Assembly: GCA_010015805.1 (NCBI GenBank)
Contig: ML978122.1
Span: 964,453-1,028,452, forward strand
Direction of reading: 5' to 3'
Length of the DNA: 64,000 bases
Source: Rhizodiscina lignyota
Lineage: Eukaryota; Ascomycota; Dothideomycetes; Aulographales; Rhizodiscinaceae
Shown: positions 40,421 through 52,051 of the stretch, one piece after another
Layout: every line of letters starts with the position of its first letter
Numbering within the stretch: position 1 is the first letter of the stretch
The notes under the pieces: generated by a model
The model's database searches: none
What the model was told of the DNA's origin: nothing
The model's input: only the letters and a program-made list of their open reading frames with translations
Program-made: the position numbers and the translations under genes

Positions 40421-42448
40421 TTAGTGCACCAAATCCCAATCGGCGAGATATCCCCAACTCATCCCAACGCTGCCTTTCTTCGCCAGGAACTGCTGCTTCG
40501 TCAATCCTCGAGCGTCTCTGCCATCAAACTGCGTAATGGCAATGATCCGAGCCTGCTGTCCCGGTGCGCCCAGCTCCAGCCTTGAAATATCTACCCACCA
40601 GAAATACCCATCATGTTCGAATGGAATCATATCGTCGTTGCGACCATCACGGCCATGAACCTGTAACAAGAAGAGACAGTCTGGCCCGGGACCGTTCTTG
40701 GCGTTATCCCAATGGCGGCAGACCTTCTCCATCTGAAAGCGAACGGAAGGTCCCGCAGCCGCAGGATCATTCAACTTGATCTTCTTGTTCTTCGGCTGGA
40801 TCGAGTTCGTGCTGATGCCGTGAGAGCTCGTGACATCTCCGTACACCATCCTCTTCTCATTCTCGCCGCCGTCCTCAAGCATATACTCCTCCCAGCTAAT
40901 GCTTCTCCCATCGGCACGATAGAAGCGGTTCGAATCGGATGGCCAGTGCGTGAGACCAAAGTCCTCATTCGTCATGGTAAAATGCTCTGGCTTGAACGCC
41001 TTCTGGTATTGGCCAGGTCCTCCAACGTTGCCAGCACCCCAGGTGCTCTCAATTAGCTTCCACTCGCCGTTGTCGATGCGGACGACATTCCATGCGTGAT
41101 TGCTCGATGGCGGAGGCAGTGGAGCACCAGGTGCGAGAGGATGATGACCATAGCCCTTTCCATGGCCGCCAATTACTATGGCCTCAAGCCCGGCCGCCAT
41201 CGCAAGTGCAGCGAACAAGCCCGCATAGCCTTCACAGACTGCTAGACCTGATGCAATCGTGCCGCTTGGTGTGGAGCCCTTGACGTTGTTTGAGAAGAAC
41301 GCGTCGACATTGTACGCAATATTATGGTGTAGCCATGTGAAAATCACTCTTGCTTTGTCAGTTGCTGAAGGGAAAGGAGATGTCAATTGATGAGCTAGCC
41401 AGTTTACGTCTTGCGAAGGTATCGATTCGCGAGGGAAGCGAGCAGCGTGGGCGTCGGCTGCAGAGAAGTCGCGGCAACGAAGACAGACATCTGCGTTAGA
41501 CTTGGAAGGAGTGCTGGGCTTCGGTTTCGATGCTTGCAATGCGGCGAGGTCTGGTCGGGAGGCTGTAGGGATAGGAGGCGGCGAAGCGCTAGTTGGTCGT
41601 TCGCCACTAGGGAGCGGCGGAGGAGTCTCGGTAGACTTGTTCATAGCGAAGTCCAATGCCGACCTTCTTGGAGCCCTCGGTGGTAGGGGCGCTGGCACTG
41701 GAGCATCATCTTTCGGAGCAGTTGTGCGGGAGGGTAGGGGCGGTCTGCCTGGAAGGGGAGGCGGTGCCGGGCTAGTCTTGCGCTCACGCTCAGCCTGGGT
41801 GGCAAGGTTCGTGGTTGAGCGCGCAGTCCGCAGAGGCATCCGAGGCTTAAGCTTCTCCGGCTCTTCTTTCTTTTTCCTCTCGGGAAGTGGTGGTAAGGAT
41901 GCAGGGTCGTAGGGTGGAGCTCTGACAACCCGATTTCCTGTGCTATCCGTTGTACGACTGGACCGTGCCGACGCAGTCGACCGGGCAGATATAGTTGATG
42001 AAATCGACTCCATCGATCCTCGTCTACTCAGCTCTGAAGGTCTACGAGGTGGGAGGGCTGGCATGGGCGGCTTGCCACTCTGAGATGGCCGCGGTCGCGG
42101 GGGTAGGCTCGGTCGTCGACTCTCATCATCCTCGCTCTTCCTGTTCAGGACAGGTGGAGGAAGTAAGTCAGGTTTGGCAGGTGCCGCAGGCTGGTTGCCG
42201 ATTGTCTTGGTCGAGGAGATGCCGTTGCTCAGAACAGGAGGATTATTCGTAGAATTCGAACGCAGGTCGGCGGTAGGAGTACGTTTGGGGAGCGGTGGGG
42301 GAGGTGGTCGGCTTTTCTTTTGAGTGACAGCTTGATCGTAGGTAGGAGGAGGCGAGGCAGGTGGTTGTCCGACTTGATTCAGCTTTAACGCTGCGATGCG
42401 GTCCCTGATGGACTGAGGCTGGGGAGCCTCTGCATCTGCTTCCGACAT
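40421..42448 (-). CDS. Cyk3-like transglutaminase-fold cytokinesis protein
   Basis: Single exon, 675 residues. The N-terminal half is proline-rich and disordered, with many PPPLP and PxxP motifs suited to SH3 binding. A transglutaminase-like domain starts near 320: ARVIFTWLHHNIAYNVDAFF, then GLAVCEGYAGLFAALA (Cys405), SNHAWNVVRI (His451) and WKLIESTWGAG. The position of the third catalytic residue (usually Asp in IDxTW) is Glu467. The domain resembles that of fungal Cyk3 proteins, which regulate septum formation at the bud neck or septum; there the fold is thought to act in binding rather than catalysis. The SH3 domain of yeast Cyk3 is absent here, and the proline-rich region replaces it. The C-terminus ends in a beta-rich domain (GYFWWVDISRLELGAPGQQA). 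Confidence 0.8.
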   Translation of the reverse strand: MSEADAEAPQPQSIRDRIAALKLNQVGQPPASPPPTYDQAVTQKKSRPPPPPLPKRTPTADLRSNSTNNPPVLSNGISSTKTIGNQPAAPAKPDLLPPPVLNRKSEDDESRRPSLPPRPRPSQSGKPPMPALPPRRPSELSRRGSMESISSTISARSTASARSSRTTDSTGNRVVRAPPYDPASLPPLPERKKKEEPEKLKPRMPLRTARSTTNLATQAERERKTSPAPPPLPGRPPLPSRTTAPKDDAPVPAPLPPRAPRRSALDFAMNKSTETPPPLPSGERPTSASPPPIPTASRPDLAALQASKPKPSTPSKSNADVCLRCRDFSAADAHAARFPRESIPSQDVNWLAHQLTSPFPSATDKARVIFTWLHHNIAYNVDAFFSNNVKGSTPSGTIASGLAVCEGYAGLFAALAMAAGLEAIVIGGHGKGYGHHPLAPGAPLPPPSSNHAWNVVRIDNGEWKLIESTWGAGNVGGPGQYQKAFKPEHFTMTNEDFGLTHWPSDSNRFYRADGRSISWEEYMLEDGGENEKRMVYGDVTSSHGISTNSIQPKNKKIKLNDPAAAGPSVRFQMEKVCRHWDNAKNGPGPDCLFLLQVHGRDGRNDDMIPFEHDGYFWWVDISRLELGAPGQQARIIAITQFDGRDARGLTKQQFLAKKGSVGMSWGYLADWDLVH

Positions 42449-44039
42449 GGTTACAGATGGGTCGATGGTGGTATGAAGAAAGAAGAGATGGATGAGTCTT
42501 GAGGGGAGTCAATTGATTCCATAGAAAACTTGAAATATCGTTCCACGGAGTGGGGGCCTTCCAAGAGCGATCGAACTGAGACCAAACTGGCAAATAAGCG
42601 TTTGACGTACGGCGCACGCACAGCCTCGACGCGGACAGACGTTCCTAGGATCGGGGCAGTGTCAGTATTTGAAACACATCAAATGCGAGTCATGTAATGG
42701 CGCAAGCTGCTTGCGAGTGCTGCGGGAAGCGAGTGACGATCAGAGAGCGGACGAAGGACAGGAAATTTGCGTCTGGACTTGAGATGCAGTTCAAACGCGC
42801 CGAGAAGAGACATGGATAGGAGGCTTGTGACGTTCGGCCCCTGCTAATTAAAGAGCTCCGTGGGGTGGCGCCACGCCGTGAACCCCTGCACGTGGCTTGC
42901 CCATCCAGTAAGGATTCACCGGGAAATGCAGCCACACTGCCAATATGGTGGTAGGTACCACATTACCACATGACGTCTCATGACCAAGCACGAGAAGCGA
43001 CGCAGGTTCGAGAGACAAGATTAAGTTTTGGTCTTCCGCCCGTCGAATATCTTTTGCGAGCGTTATTTGGATACATATCGGAGTTCATCCAAGAAGCCCT
43101 TTGAGACGAGCTTGTGAGGAGCCTTTGCATCACCAGCTCAGCTACGCCAACATTGGGCAGATGCACCTTCAAGGAGACGTCTGAATACTGGAAGAATGAG
43201 GGGGGACGTTGCTTTGCCGGAGAGTAGGACTTGGGCGGCTCTGTACTGATCAACTTTCGTAGAGTATTCTCGCTACAATCACGACAAGAGAACCAAAGTG
43301 ATTTTTCCAGTTTGATTATTCCTCAAATGTCCTATGTAGAACAATCCTACTCAAGCCGCGCCGTATCGACGCCTTGACCAGTGCACCTATTCCCATCGTC
43401 AAGAGAAAAGAAACAAAAAAAGAGACCGAGCCATTTGCCAACCGAGCCAGATAGTCAACAAAGGAAAAGAAAAACGAGTAAAACATCATGAGGAAGATCA
43501 TCAGTCTGTGTAGCTCTCCACCACGGTTTGTCCTCAGAGGGCGTCGCCGGTGGTGAGAGAGTAAAAGGGAAAAGGCCGACACGCTTCCAGGCTTCCAGCT
43601 CATCCATCCGCCATTGTGTGAGCTTTCGTGTCCGTCCAGTGAGAAACTTTTCAAGCGCAATAGAGAAAACAGCAACAGACGAACTGCAGAAAAGTGACAA
43701 AGTGTTGAACCGGTCGCCCGCCATACCCAAAATGCGCCGCTCCAAGACGCGCGCGAAATCCTCCCACCCATTTGCGAGCCCATTTCAACCCTAGCCTAGC
43801 AACCAGTCGTGTTTTCGAATCCAGCCAATTTGCAATTTGTGCTTCCGCGCTTCACACTGAGAGAACATTGAAAAAAAGGAAAAGGTTCCTGATATCACGC
43901 CGCCGCCGTTGCGCAAACAGCCAGACTAGGAGAAACAGTAAAGTACTGTCGACCAAAGGCAGAACACAAACGCGCGCGGGATCAGGGTGTAGTAGCTTTC
44001 GTCGTCATCATCGTTTCAGGGTTCATATCGGTATCGTAA
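42449..44039. other. 1.6 kb intergenic region
   Basis: Lies between the Cyk3-like start and the Zn2Cys6 factor end, both minus strand. It should hold the Cyk3-like promoter and a long 3' UTR. Open frames such as 43783..43316 (minus) have no recognisable motif and low-complexity hydrophobic composition. No RNA gene or transposon signal. Confidence 0.4.
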
Positions 44040-44680
44040 TCATCTCTTCCTCTTCTTGCTTGCCTCCTGGCCAGGCACGAAGGGTGGCATGGCCATAAGC
44101 GGGCTCTGCACACTGTCCGTTGGGCTACCTGCCAAGTCCTCGGACGAACCCTTCTTGACCGGGATGCCCATGTGTCGACCATAGCGGCCCTTCCTGCCAT
44201 TGTCTTCATTCTCGCTGATGCAGTGCTCGACTCCGAGGCCGGCATCCTTGCAGCGTCCACAGGGGCGTTGACGGTCGCAGCCCTTTTTGCTCTTGCGGCA
44301 GCGCTGGCAGCGAGGCTTGCTGGACAGGTCCTCCTCGTCAGGGCCGAACTGGTGCTGGAAGTTGAGGGAGCTGTTCGATGCCTTGCGCGACTGCGACGGG
44401 AGAGACGAAGGAGAGATGGGGACCTTGCCACCAGGAATAGTCTTGGCCTTGGTCTTTGTGAGATGGGGAATGCGAGGCTTGCCCATCTTTACAGCCTTAG
44501 GGCCTTGACTAATGCGCGGTTTAGCGCCGACGCTGCTGGCCTTGACCTTGTTGTCCATGCGCATATGCTCCGGCATGATCTCGTCGCTCTCGCCCTTGAA
44601 CGAACCATCGTTATGATCTTCGTACTCTTCTCCGCTGGAGAAGCCACCCTCAGGCATAGGCTGCGGTAGTTCGAGTTCGA

Positions 44681-44714
<34 letters not shown>

Positions 44715-46187
44715 ATGCTCGTCCTCGCCATCACTCGCTTCAACGCTGTCGCCAGCTGATGATGCGATCTCGGCCTTGCCACTGTAGGCATCCTCGTTGA
44801 GAGTCGACGTGGACGTGCGACCGTGAGCAGAGAAGTTGGAAGCATCGCCAAGTCGCATAAGCTGAAGAGCGACATCCTCGTCCGAGATGACACTTCCACC
44901 AATGGTAGGATCAGGAGTGGGAATGACACCAGGGCCGCTGATGGAGTTGCGAGTATGCGCAGCGCGAAAGCCATAGCGACTAGCTCCAATGAACGACGAT
45001 GGGTTCGTGAAACCATTGTTGTATGCCATATCGCTCTGGCTGTGGCTCTGAGGAGAGGGAAGGGCATGTGTGTAGGCGAAGGTGTGCGAGTTATTGTACG
45101 TGAACGGGGAGGCAGCGCTGCCACTGCCGATGCGACGCTGGGGAGAGACAGAGGACAGCGACGCCGTCATTGGAACCTGAGAGGGGACAAATAGAGGAAG
45201 CTCCTGGGGAGAAAAGAAGGTTAATTCTGTTTAGAGAAGTAAGACGGCACAAATAGATGAATGATGATCACTTACGGAACTGTCAAACTTGGCTCGCTTC
45301 CTGCGACCGCCCTCGACGATATTCTCAACACTAATGTCAGCACTTGCGAGGATCTCGTTCTTGGCCTTGCGAGAGCTGGAGATAGAAGCGCTGTCACTGT
45401 CATCGTGTAGTTGTTCGACATTGAGATCTGCGACACTGCCGTGTGAACTGGTTGAGCGACCCTTCAACAGAGGCCTAGAGCGAGACTTTGAAGCCGAGCT
45501 CACAGAGGTGCCGCGACCGCCGCGGCCCAATTGAGGCGAGACGCTGCGATTGACAGCATTTCGAGAAGAAGGTCGTGAGAGGTTGTGACCGTTTGGCAGA
45601 CCTGGAGGACCCATCTCCATCTGAATAGGAGGGCCAAGGCGAGGGCGCTTGGGGGAGAGGGAATTGGCGGCAGCGCCGTCCTCAGAATCATACTCGCCAG
45701 GAGCAGTTCGCACAAAGATAGTCATGTCGTTCTCAAAGTTCTCATGACGGGCGATGAGGGTGTTGCCGTCCTTGTCCTCGAAGCTGACGCATTGGCCCTC
45801 GTAAAGGCCGTAGAAGTTCTTGACAGTCGAAATGATCGACTCTGTGGTATCGTGAGGCCAGATATTGACCCTCATCGGCAAGCGCGCAGCAGCGCGACGG
45901 GCCGGAGAGAGCGCAGGCTGCAAGAGCAGTTCAAAGCGAATACGCTTAGACTGCTGAGCAGGAGATGTGGCTGTAGGGCCAGCAGTATTTGGTTCGTATG
46001 TCATCATCGCATCCATCTCGCGTGTGATAGTTGAAGTGTTGTAGTTCACACCATCGTTCTCAGAGTGAAAAGTGGTAGTATGTCGAGTAGGATAAGGGTG
46101 GGTCGCAGGGAGTGCGTCAGGGCTGGCCAGGTGACGACGAGTTGGGACAGCGCTATTCTCATCTGTGAGAATGGTTGAGAAATCCAT
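44040..46187 (-). CDS. Zn2Cys6 transcription factor with C-terminal zinc cluster and PB1-like domain
   Basis: Two exons: 46187..45276 and 45203..44040 (72-base intron, GTAAGT to CCCCAG); 691 residues. I chose Met at 46187 (MDFSTILTDENSAVPTRR) over an in-frame ATG 48 bases upstream because the extra residues look like leader sequence; the upstream start is possible. Residues 80-165 form a compact domain (KRIRFELLLQPALSPARRAA, then MRVNIWPHDTTESIISTVKN, EGQCVSFEDKDGNTLIARHE) that looks ubiquitin-like/PB1-like. The Gal4-type zinc cluster is near the C-terminus: CQRCRKSKKGCDRQRPCGRC then EHC. Most Zn2Cys6 factors have the cluster at the N-terminus, so this layout is distinctive; I believe it is conserved in Pezizomycotina. 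A hexanucleotide repeat encodes EHEHEH. Target genes are unknown. Confidence 0.85.
44669..44722. repeat. GTTCGTGTTCGA-type hexanucleotide microsatellite
   Basis: About eight copies of GTTCGT or GTTCGA units. On the minus strand they encode an alternating Glu-His tract (EHEHEHEHEHEHELELEL) in the Zn2Cys6 factor. Copy number is likely to vary between strains. Confidence 0.85.
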
Positions 46188-48926
46188 TCTGAAGACCTGT
46201 TCAGAGAATTGTACGATTGTTCCCACTAACTGCAAGTCCGACCGTCACACCTGACGTTGTGGTACTTGCTCGCAGTGCAAGGAGCTGTCGTCGCAAGGGC
46301 GGCGGACGGTGGAAACACTGGGTTCAGTGGAGATGCAGCTGAAGGAAAAATTGATGTGTCAGCGATGAATCCAGGTGCAAATCGATGCAATCGAGTGAAA
46401 AAGTGCAAGAAAGAGAGGGTGGTGGCCTGCCAAATTGCCGTCGGCTCGCTCGCACGGTGTGTAGCGACTGGCGGCACAAAGGGCTCAGAATTCAAACACC
46501 ACAACTGTTCTCGGCCCAAGGGTTTGGAGGGAGGATCGCGCAGAGCTAACGAAGGAGGGAGCATACTTAGCATACAAGATGGGAGTGTTGTTGTTGAGGA
46601 TAAAGAGGACTCCGCTTCACACCGTGCTGTCGTGGCCGGCGGGTGGACGGGCTCGAGTGATCTGTGCAAGAGGAGAAGCTGCACGAGAAAGCACGCTTCT
46701 CGCGAGGGCTCGAGTTAAAAAGACAAGCGTTCACGGCAACCAGTCAACGAGTCTGGTCCCCGAGAAGTGTTGTGGTGGAGGAGGACTGGAAGGTTGTGGA
46801 GTGGAAGCGCAGACGAGAGAGTTTGGGCCAAGAGAGCGCTGAGTCGCTGACAGACGCTTCTCAAGCCGGGCTCGACCTTCACACTTGACGTCCGTGACAT
46901 ATGCACCAGATTCCGCGGGCACAGTGCAATTAATTATCTAGACAGAGCTCCATTTTGCTCATTCCCGGCCAATGGTGCGATGAAAATCGCAAGTTCTACC
47001 TTCATGGTGACCTATATAAAGCGAAGCGCTGCGCAGACTCTTGCCATGCGCCGGCGCAGCCAATTGCGCTTTTAAACCGCTTTTGATGCTCAGAAACGTC
47101 AAGAAGCAAGGTCACGGACGCCTCATCCTGGCGCACACCCGGGTAGAGCGCTGGAACAAGTCGTAGCCAGCCTACTGAGCGCATCGCTCCGCATCAGCCC
47201 GCCAATGGCTCCATGCCATGCCTCCCATACACTCGCAAGCGAATCAAAATCGGGCCATGAAACGTCGTGCATCAATAGTGGTTATGGCGACCTTCTGACC
47301 TCCAGCTTTTATCGATCCCGCGCTCCTAGCCCACGCCGCGCCGTAATGCCACTTGATAGAGCGCCGAAGAGCGGTCGCTGGTGAGATTAGTAGGGCTGTT
47401 GTGCTCGTTTAACAGTCCACCTTCCCACACCATCATCATGCAGGTCTTCCGTTGAAGAGGCAAAAGCACGTCCGACCCCAACTAACTAGCGTAGCTTGTG
47501 ATGTGCGATTCATTTTCCTGCGCCGCGATGTGCTGTCATCCGATTGCTATCATTTGCGTCAAACGCTCGGCTCTCCGGCCCTCTCTCGTGAATATATGCT
47601 GCAGACCTTGCGGCGACATAGAAGTCGCAGGAAAATTTTCAATCTCAACTGCGCTTGATGCCGTGCGTGTGCATGCCTGCGATATGCATCAGCACACCTT
47701 CCCCGCCACTGTGCGCCGCCATCCTCCTTTGATGGTGTCGCACCACACGGCGAGCACATTGCGCAGGATCGCCATCGAAGCTCGATTGGCATGAGATATT
47801 CGAGGGTAAGAGCCGGCATTGCCTGAATGCTGAAAACGTCGGCCTTCATCTCAAAACCGGGGCCAACAAGGATAAAGCTGCCCTCTCGCCGGAAAGAGAT
47901 GGGAGGCATAAAGGACGTATCGATTCAAGGCGCAACCGTTCCCATCGCTAGCTATCGTGCAGATTGCGACTCTTGATGGATCCTAATGATTCGTAACGGG
48001 CGAGAGCGGCGCGCAGACGGCACGGATGCGTTTTTAAAGCAGCCCCGAAAGCTGAATGATAGGCCAAAGCAGTCCGGATTTGCCAACACCTCCTCCCGAG
48101 GCGCGGCGACGCAAGGAACGTCCACAAATGATGTAGAACGGGTCGCGAAATCCGACTCATGAGTAAACAGGTTCAAGAGTGCGGGTGCATGTATTTGTGA
48201 AGCGGTGGAGGAGGTTAAATGTGTCTCATGATGGGCACGTGGTTTGGCGTCTGTCGCGCGGCTTAGCGTCGCGGGATGACGCGCTGGCGCGGCCCGCGAG
48301 CCAAAGTCCTATAAAGTGCGCGCATGACAGACAAAAATGTGCGCTTGGCCTAAAAGTCAGTAAAACGACTGAGCAGGCGGCAAAGAGAATATTAATTATG
48401 TGATAGATGAGTTTGCAAGCCGGTGATGGCTAATAGCAAGCTGTTGCAGTGAAATGGCCCTTCGCAGTAACACGCGTCGTCAAACATACGGCGGGCGGGA
48501 GCAGCGCTGCGCCCTTTACCCAACCTGGCATGGCTTGGCGACGCTCATGCAAGGATCAGGGTTATGTAATGTTTATTTTGCTCCCCAGTGCGGAAGCAGG
48601 CAGCTTCGAAAGTTACAGTTGCCATGTCGTCGCTTCCAAAGCAACGCGACACCTAGAAAACCTCCACTCCTCCTCCTCTGCCCACCTTCGTCTCCGACCA
48701 TTGTTCCGCCGCGATCTTTACTCGAGAGTACCAATTACTGGTCTGTCGTCGCGGTGGTCAGTCGAGTCTCTTACGTCGGCATCACTCTACATGCGAGAGC
48801 TATAGCTTCACTCGAACACCTCGTCGCGCTCTCGTCGCACACAAATCAAAACAACCATCGACACTCACCTCCACCGAGCTTCTACTCTTCTCAATTGACA
48901 TTCCATCAAACTTAGAAGCTCTCAGC
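46188..48926. promoter_or_regulatory. 2.7 kb divergent region between Zn2Cys6 factor and cyclin B
   Basis: The largest gene-free block in the window; both promoters lie here. A TATATAAA sequence occurs at about 47013, far from either start. An ACGCGT (MCB-type, cell-cycle) hexamer occurs at 48472-48477, about 450 bases before the cyclin ATG. The 200 bases before the cyclin ATG are pyrimidine-rich. No coding region, RNA gene or repeat was recognised. Confidence 0.4.
48472..48477. promoter_or_regulatory. Possible MCB element (ACGCGT) upstream of cyclin B
   Basis: ACGCGT is the core site for MBF-type Swi6/Mbp1 complexes that drive cell-cycle genes. One copy in 2.7 kb can occur by chance; only the neighbouring gene makes it of note. 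Confidence 0.2.
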
Positions 48927-51251
48927 ATGGACGCGAAGGTCAGTAAACATTCTACCCCTGCCAGCCTCCAATATATCATCGTCTCCTTTTGAGCCACTGC
49001 CATCGCCGCCGACACCCGGGCTTGCACGTCAACCGCAATCGCTTAATCGCGTAAACGAGTGCTCTGTTATTGCGATGCGTCATTTGGATTACCTTAGCTC
49101 ACATTTCCCACTGCAGCCCCAGCGGCCGCGCGCGTGGCGCGTTCGCGACGAGAATCTACCTCCGACCGATCTTCCCCAAACCAAAACCATCCACCAGCGA
49201 AACAAGTCCACTCCAGCACTCTCAAGTCTTCTACAAGTCGGCGGAAACAAGATGCCAGCGAAGCGTTCCGCTTTCGCAGACGTCAGCAATACTGTCCGCG
49301 TGCGCTCAAATAACCCTGCTAAAGACGACCTGATTCTTCCTGCCAAGGCCACGCACGATGTCCTCTCAGTGAAGCCAAACCTGAATGCCATCAAGGAGAA
49401 TGCATCGTCCCTGGTTGCAGTTCCCGAACTGTCAAAGCCTTCAGCTCTTCTCCGCCCCGCCCAGCGACCAGTGTCGTCGATCATTCCGAAGAGCGCTATC
49501 ACCAGTGCTTCCCTTGCCGATCTCGTTTCAACCATGGGACCAAGGGTCGATGAAGCCGAACAGTACGTTGCAGTGCCGAAGCCTACAAGGAATCTTTCCA
49601 AGAGGCACACAATGGTGTTCTCAGAGAAGATCGATCTTGGTGGAGCACTGGCGGCGAGTAAGATGATCTCTTCCACGCGTCCCGACGCGTCCTTCCCATC
49701 CGAACATCCAACACTTTCCTCAACAGCTGTCGATACCTCTCTGAAACTCGAGAAGAGCGCTTTCATCGACCAAGAAGGCGTTGCACTTCCTCTTGATGAC
49801 CTCCCACGTGCCGAGCCAAAGACTCAACCATCGGACTCTTCCTCAGTCAAAGAGCTCAATGCTTTCAAGGCTACCGAATACGCCCAAGACTTCGTGTTCC
49901 CAATGCCACGAACGTATCCCGAGCTGGATGTTCCAAACGAATCTCTCGCGGCCCACCAATTTGGCGCCGCTCCAAGTCTGCTGCCGGAGAATCTGGGAGC
50001 TCTTCTGAGCCTATCTATTCCTGTTGATGCCATTGCAGAAGCTCATCCTGAAAACTATACGCGTCAGTCTCTCGGTGGTCCAATCGCCGAGTCCGAGGAA
50101 TACTGGGACGAGGACGAGGAAGAAGAGTACTTTGACGCGGACGGATATACGACTGCGCGATCAATCAGATCAAGAGGAGACACTACTGGTGTCATGACCA
50201 TCATCATGGAGCCTCGAGTCACTGCAAGAGTCGAGCGTGAACTTGCGGCCGCGAAGCAGTTTGTCGAGAGCACTAGGCAGCCAGAAGATGTTGAAGACGA
50301 GGCATGGGACACGTCCATGGTGGCGGAGTACGGCGACGAGATCTTCACTTACATGAAGGACCTCGAGGTATGTTGTCCATGATTGATTTGAGAATGCTGC
50401 TAACCTCTGTACAGAACCGGATGAAACCGAACCCTCATTACATGGACGCTCAGACGGAGATCCAATGGTCAATGCGCGCCGTGCTCATGGACTGGCTCGT
50501 TCAGGTTCATCATCGCTTCACTCTCCTTCCGGAGACGCTGTTCTTGAGCGTCAACTATGTCGATCGGTTCCTCTCGTGCAAGGTTGTTTCGTTGGGCAAG
50601 CTGCAGCTTGTCGGAGCGACTGCCATCTTCGTTGCTGCCAAGTACGAGGAGATCAACTGCCCGTCGGTGCAAGAGATCATCTTCATGGTCGATGGTGGCT
50701 ACACCATGGACGAGATTCTCAAGGCTGAGCGGTTCATGCTGACCATGCTCCAATTCGAGCTCGGCTGGCCTGGCCCAATGAGCTTCTTGAGGCGTATCAG
50801 CAAGGCGGACGATTACGATCTTGAGACCCGAACTCTGGCCAAGTACTTCCTTGAAGTTACCGTGATGGACGAGCGCTTCGTCGCTGCCGCTCCTAGCTTC
50901 ACCGCAGCGGGAGCTCATTGTCTCGCTCGCTTGATGTTGAAGAAGGGTGACTGGGTATGTATAACTGTTCCTATCAGCCTGTTATGAGGGCTTCGCTAAC
51001 AGTCTCAACAGGGCCTGGCACACATCCACTACTCGGGCTATACGTACAAGCAGATCTTCTCCCTCGTCCAGACGATTCTCGAGTGCTGCGAGGAGCCAAG
51101 GAAGCATCATGCCGCCGTCTACGACAAGTACTCCGACAAGCGCTACAAGCGAGCTTCGCTTTACGTCGAAACGGAGGTTCAGAAGGGCTTCCGTCTCCCA
51201 CAGCCATCCCGGGAGAGCATTGGCTCCTCCCACACTTTCCGCCGCAAGTAG
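48927..51251 (+). CDS. nimE: B-type mitotic cyclin (NimE/Cdc13)
   Basis: Four exons: 48927..48938, 49117..50367, 50415..50954 and 51012..51251; 680 residues. The first exon is 12 bases (MDAK), followed by a 178-base intron with a GTCAGT donor; exon 2 then gives PQRPRAWRVRDEN and HQRNKSTPALSS, a start I associate with filamentous-fungal cyclin B. Degradation signals are visible: a degenerate destruction box RSAFADVSN (54-62) and a KEN box (97-99), recognised by the APC/C. The cyclin box contains SMRAVLMDWLVQVHHRF (the Cdk-binding MRAIL-type helix), LFLSVNYVDRFLS, KLQLVGATAIFVAAKYEE and, across intron 3, LKKGDWGLAHIHYSGYTYKQ. It activates Cdc2/NimX for mitotic entry. The 400-residue acidic N-terminus is long for the family. 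Introns 2 and 3 are 47 and 57 bases. Confidence 0.95.
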
Positions 51252-52051
51252 GGCGTTGCCCCAAATCGAAACAATCAATTTCTCTTCTACAAGTGCGTCT
51301 CAAGTTGGAATCTGTTACATTGGCCTTTTTTTATGAGCATATCTTACTACACCAGGTACAGAAGCTTCATGGGTTCCATGAGCATCTGTGCCATCTGTTT
51401 AGTTATCGTACCTGGAACTCGCACCGATTTCCAGACAAACCTCGAAAATTTCGTTCTCGGCGGCTCGGACCATGTGTCTCATCCTGTGAGGAGGTAGTAG
51501 GGTAGTGAGAGGAGGGCGGGCCTTTGCTGTGGCTTTCGATTTGCTTTTTCTGTTATGCATGGTTTCGGCGTGGGGTAATGGAGTTGCACGGCAACCTCAA
51601 CGACGACACGACGTCTACGATCACTGAAAAACTACTAATCGGGCTCTGAATACATCGGGCTTTTGCTTACTTTGCTTAAAATTTCCCTTTGTTGCAGTTT
51701 CAATCGGAGTGGGTTATTCGGAGGCAAGATGGAGACAATCGACTACTTTAGTTCAGTCTCCTTTCAATACTGAGTGGCTGAGAAGTGTACATATGGTAGC
51801 AGCGTCGAGCGATTCAATGACGACTGATCTATCCTAAACTGTTTTGCCTTCCTCATGCGCGTGAACGCCACATCCAATGCCAATGCCCGGGTATCTTTAG
51901 TAGACGTACACGGTCTACACCGTGCTGTATGAGCCCATCCTTCATTAGCGCGCGCCTTCCCTGTCATGCCCATTCTTAGAGCAACCTCATAACCCGTGCA
52001 TGCTTGCGCTCGTTGTAGGTCTTGCGGCATAGTATCGATCGAAGCGGAATC
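51252..52051. other. Convergent intergenic region, cyclin B and LSm3
   Basis: 800 bases between two gene ends. The cyclin 3' UTR is probably long. Open frames here are short and unlike any protein. No terminator or repeat identified. Confidence 0.45.

Noticed and set aside
43316-43783. 155-codon minus-strand frame between the Zn2Cys6 and Cyk3-like genes
   Set aside because: Hydrophobic low-complexity segments (FLMMFYSFFFSFV) but no signal peptide or family resemblance; likely 3' UTR sequence.
47013-47020. TATATAAA as promoter of cyclin B or the Zn2Cys6 factor
   Set aside because: It lies about 0.8 and 1.9 kb from the two starts; too far for a core promoter in a compact fungal genome.
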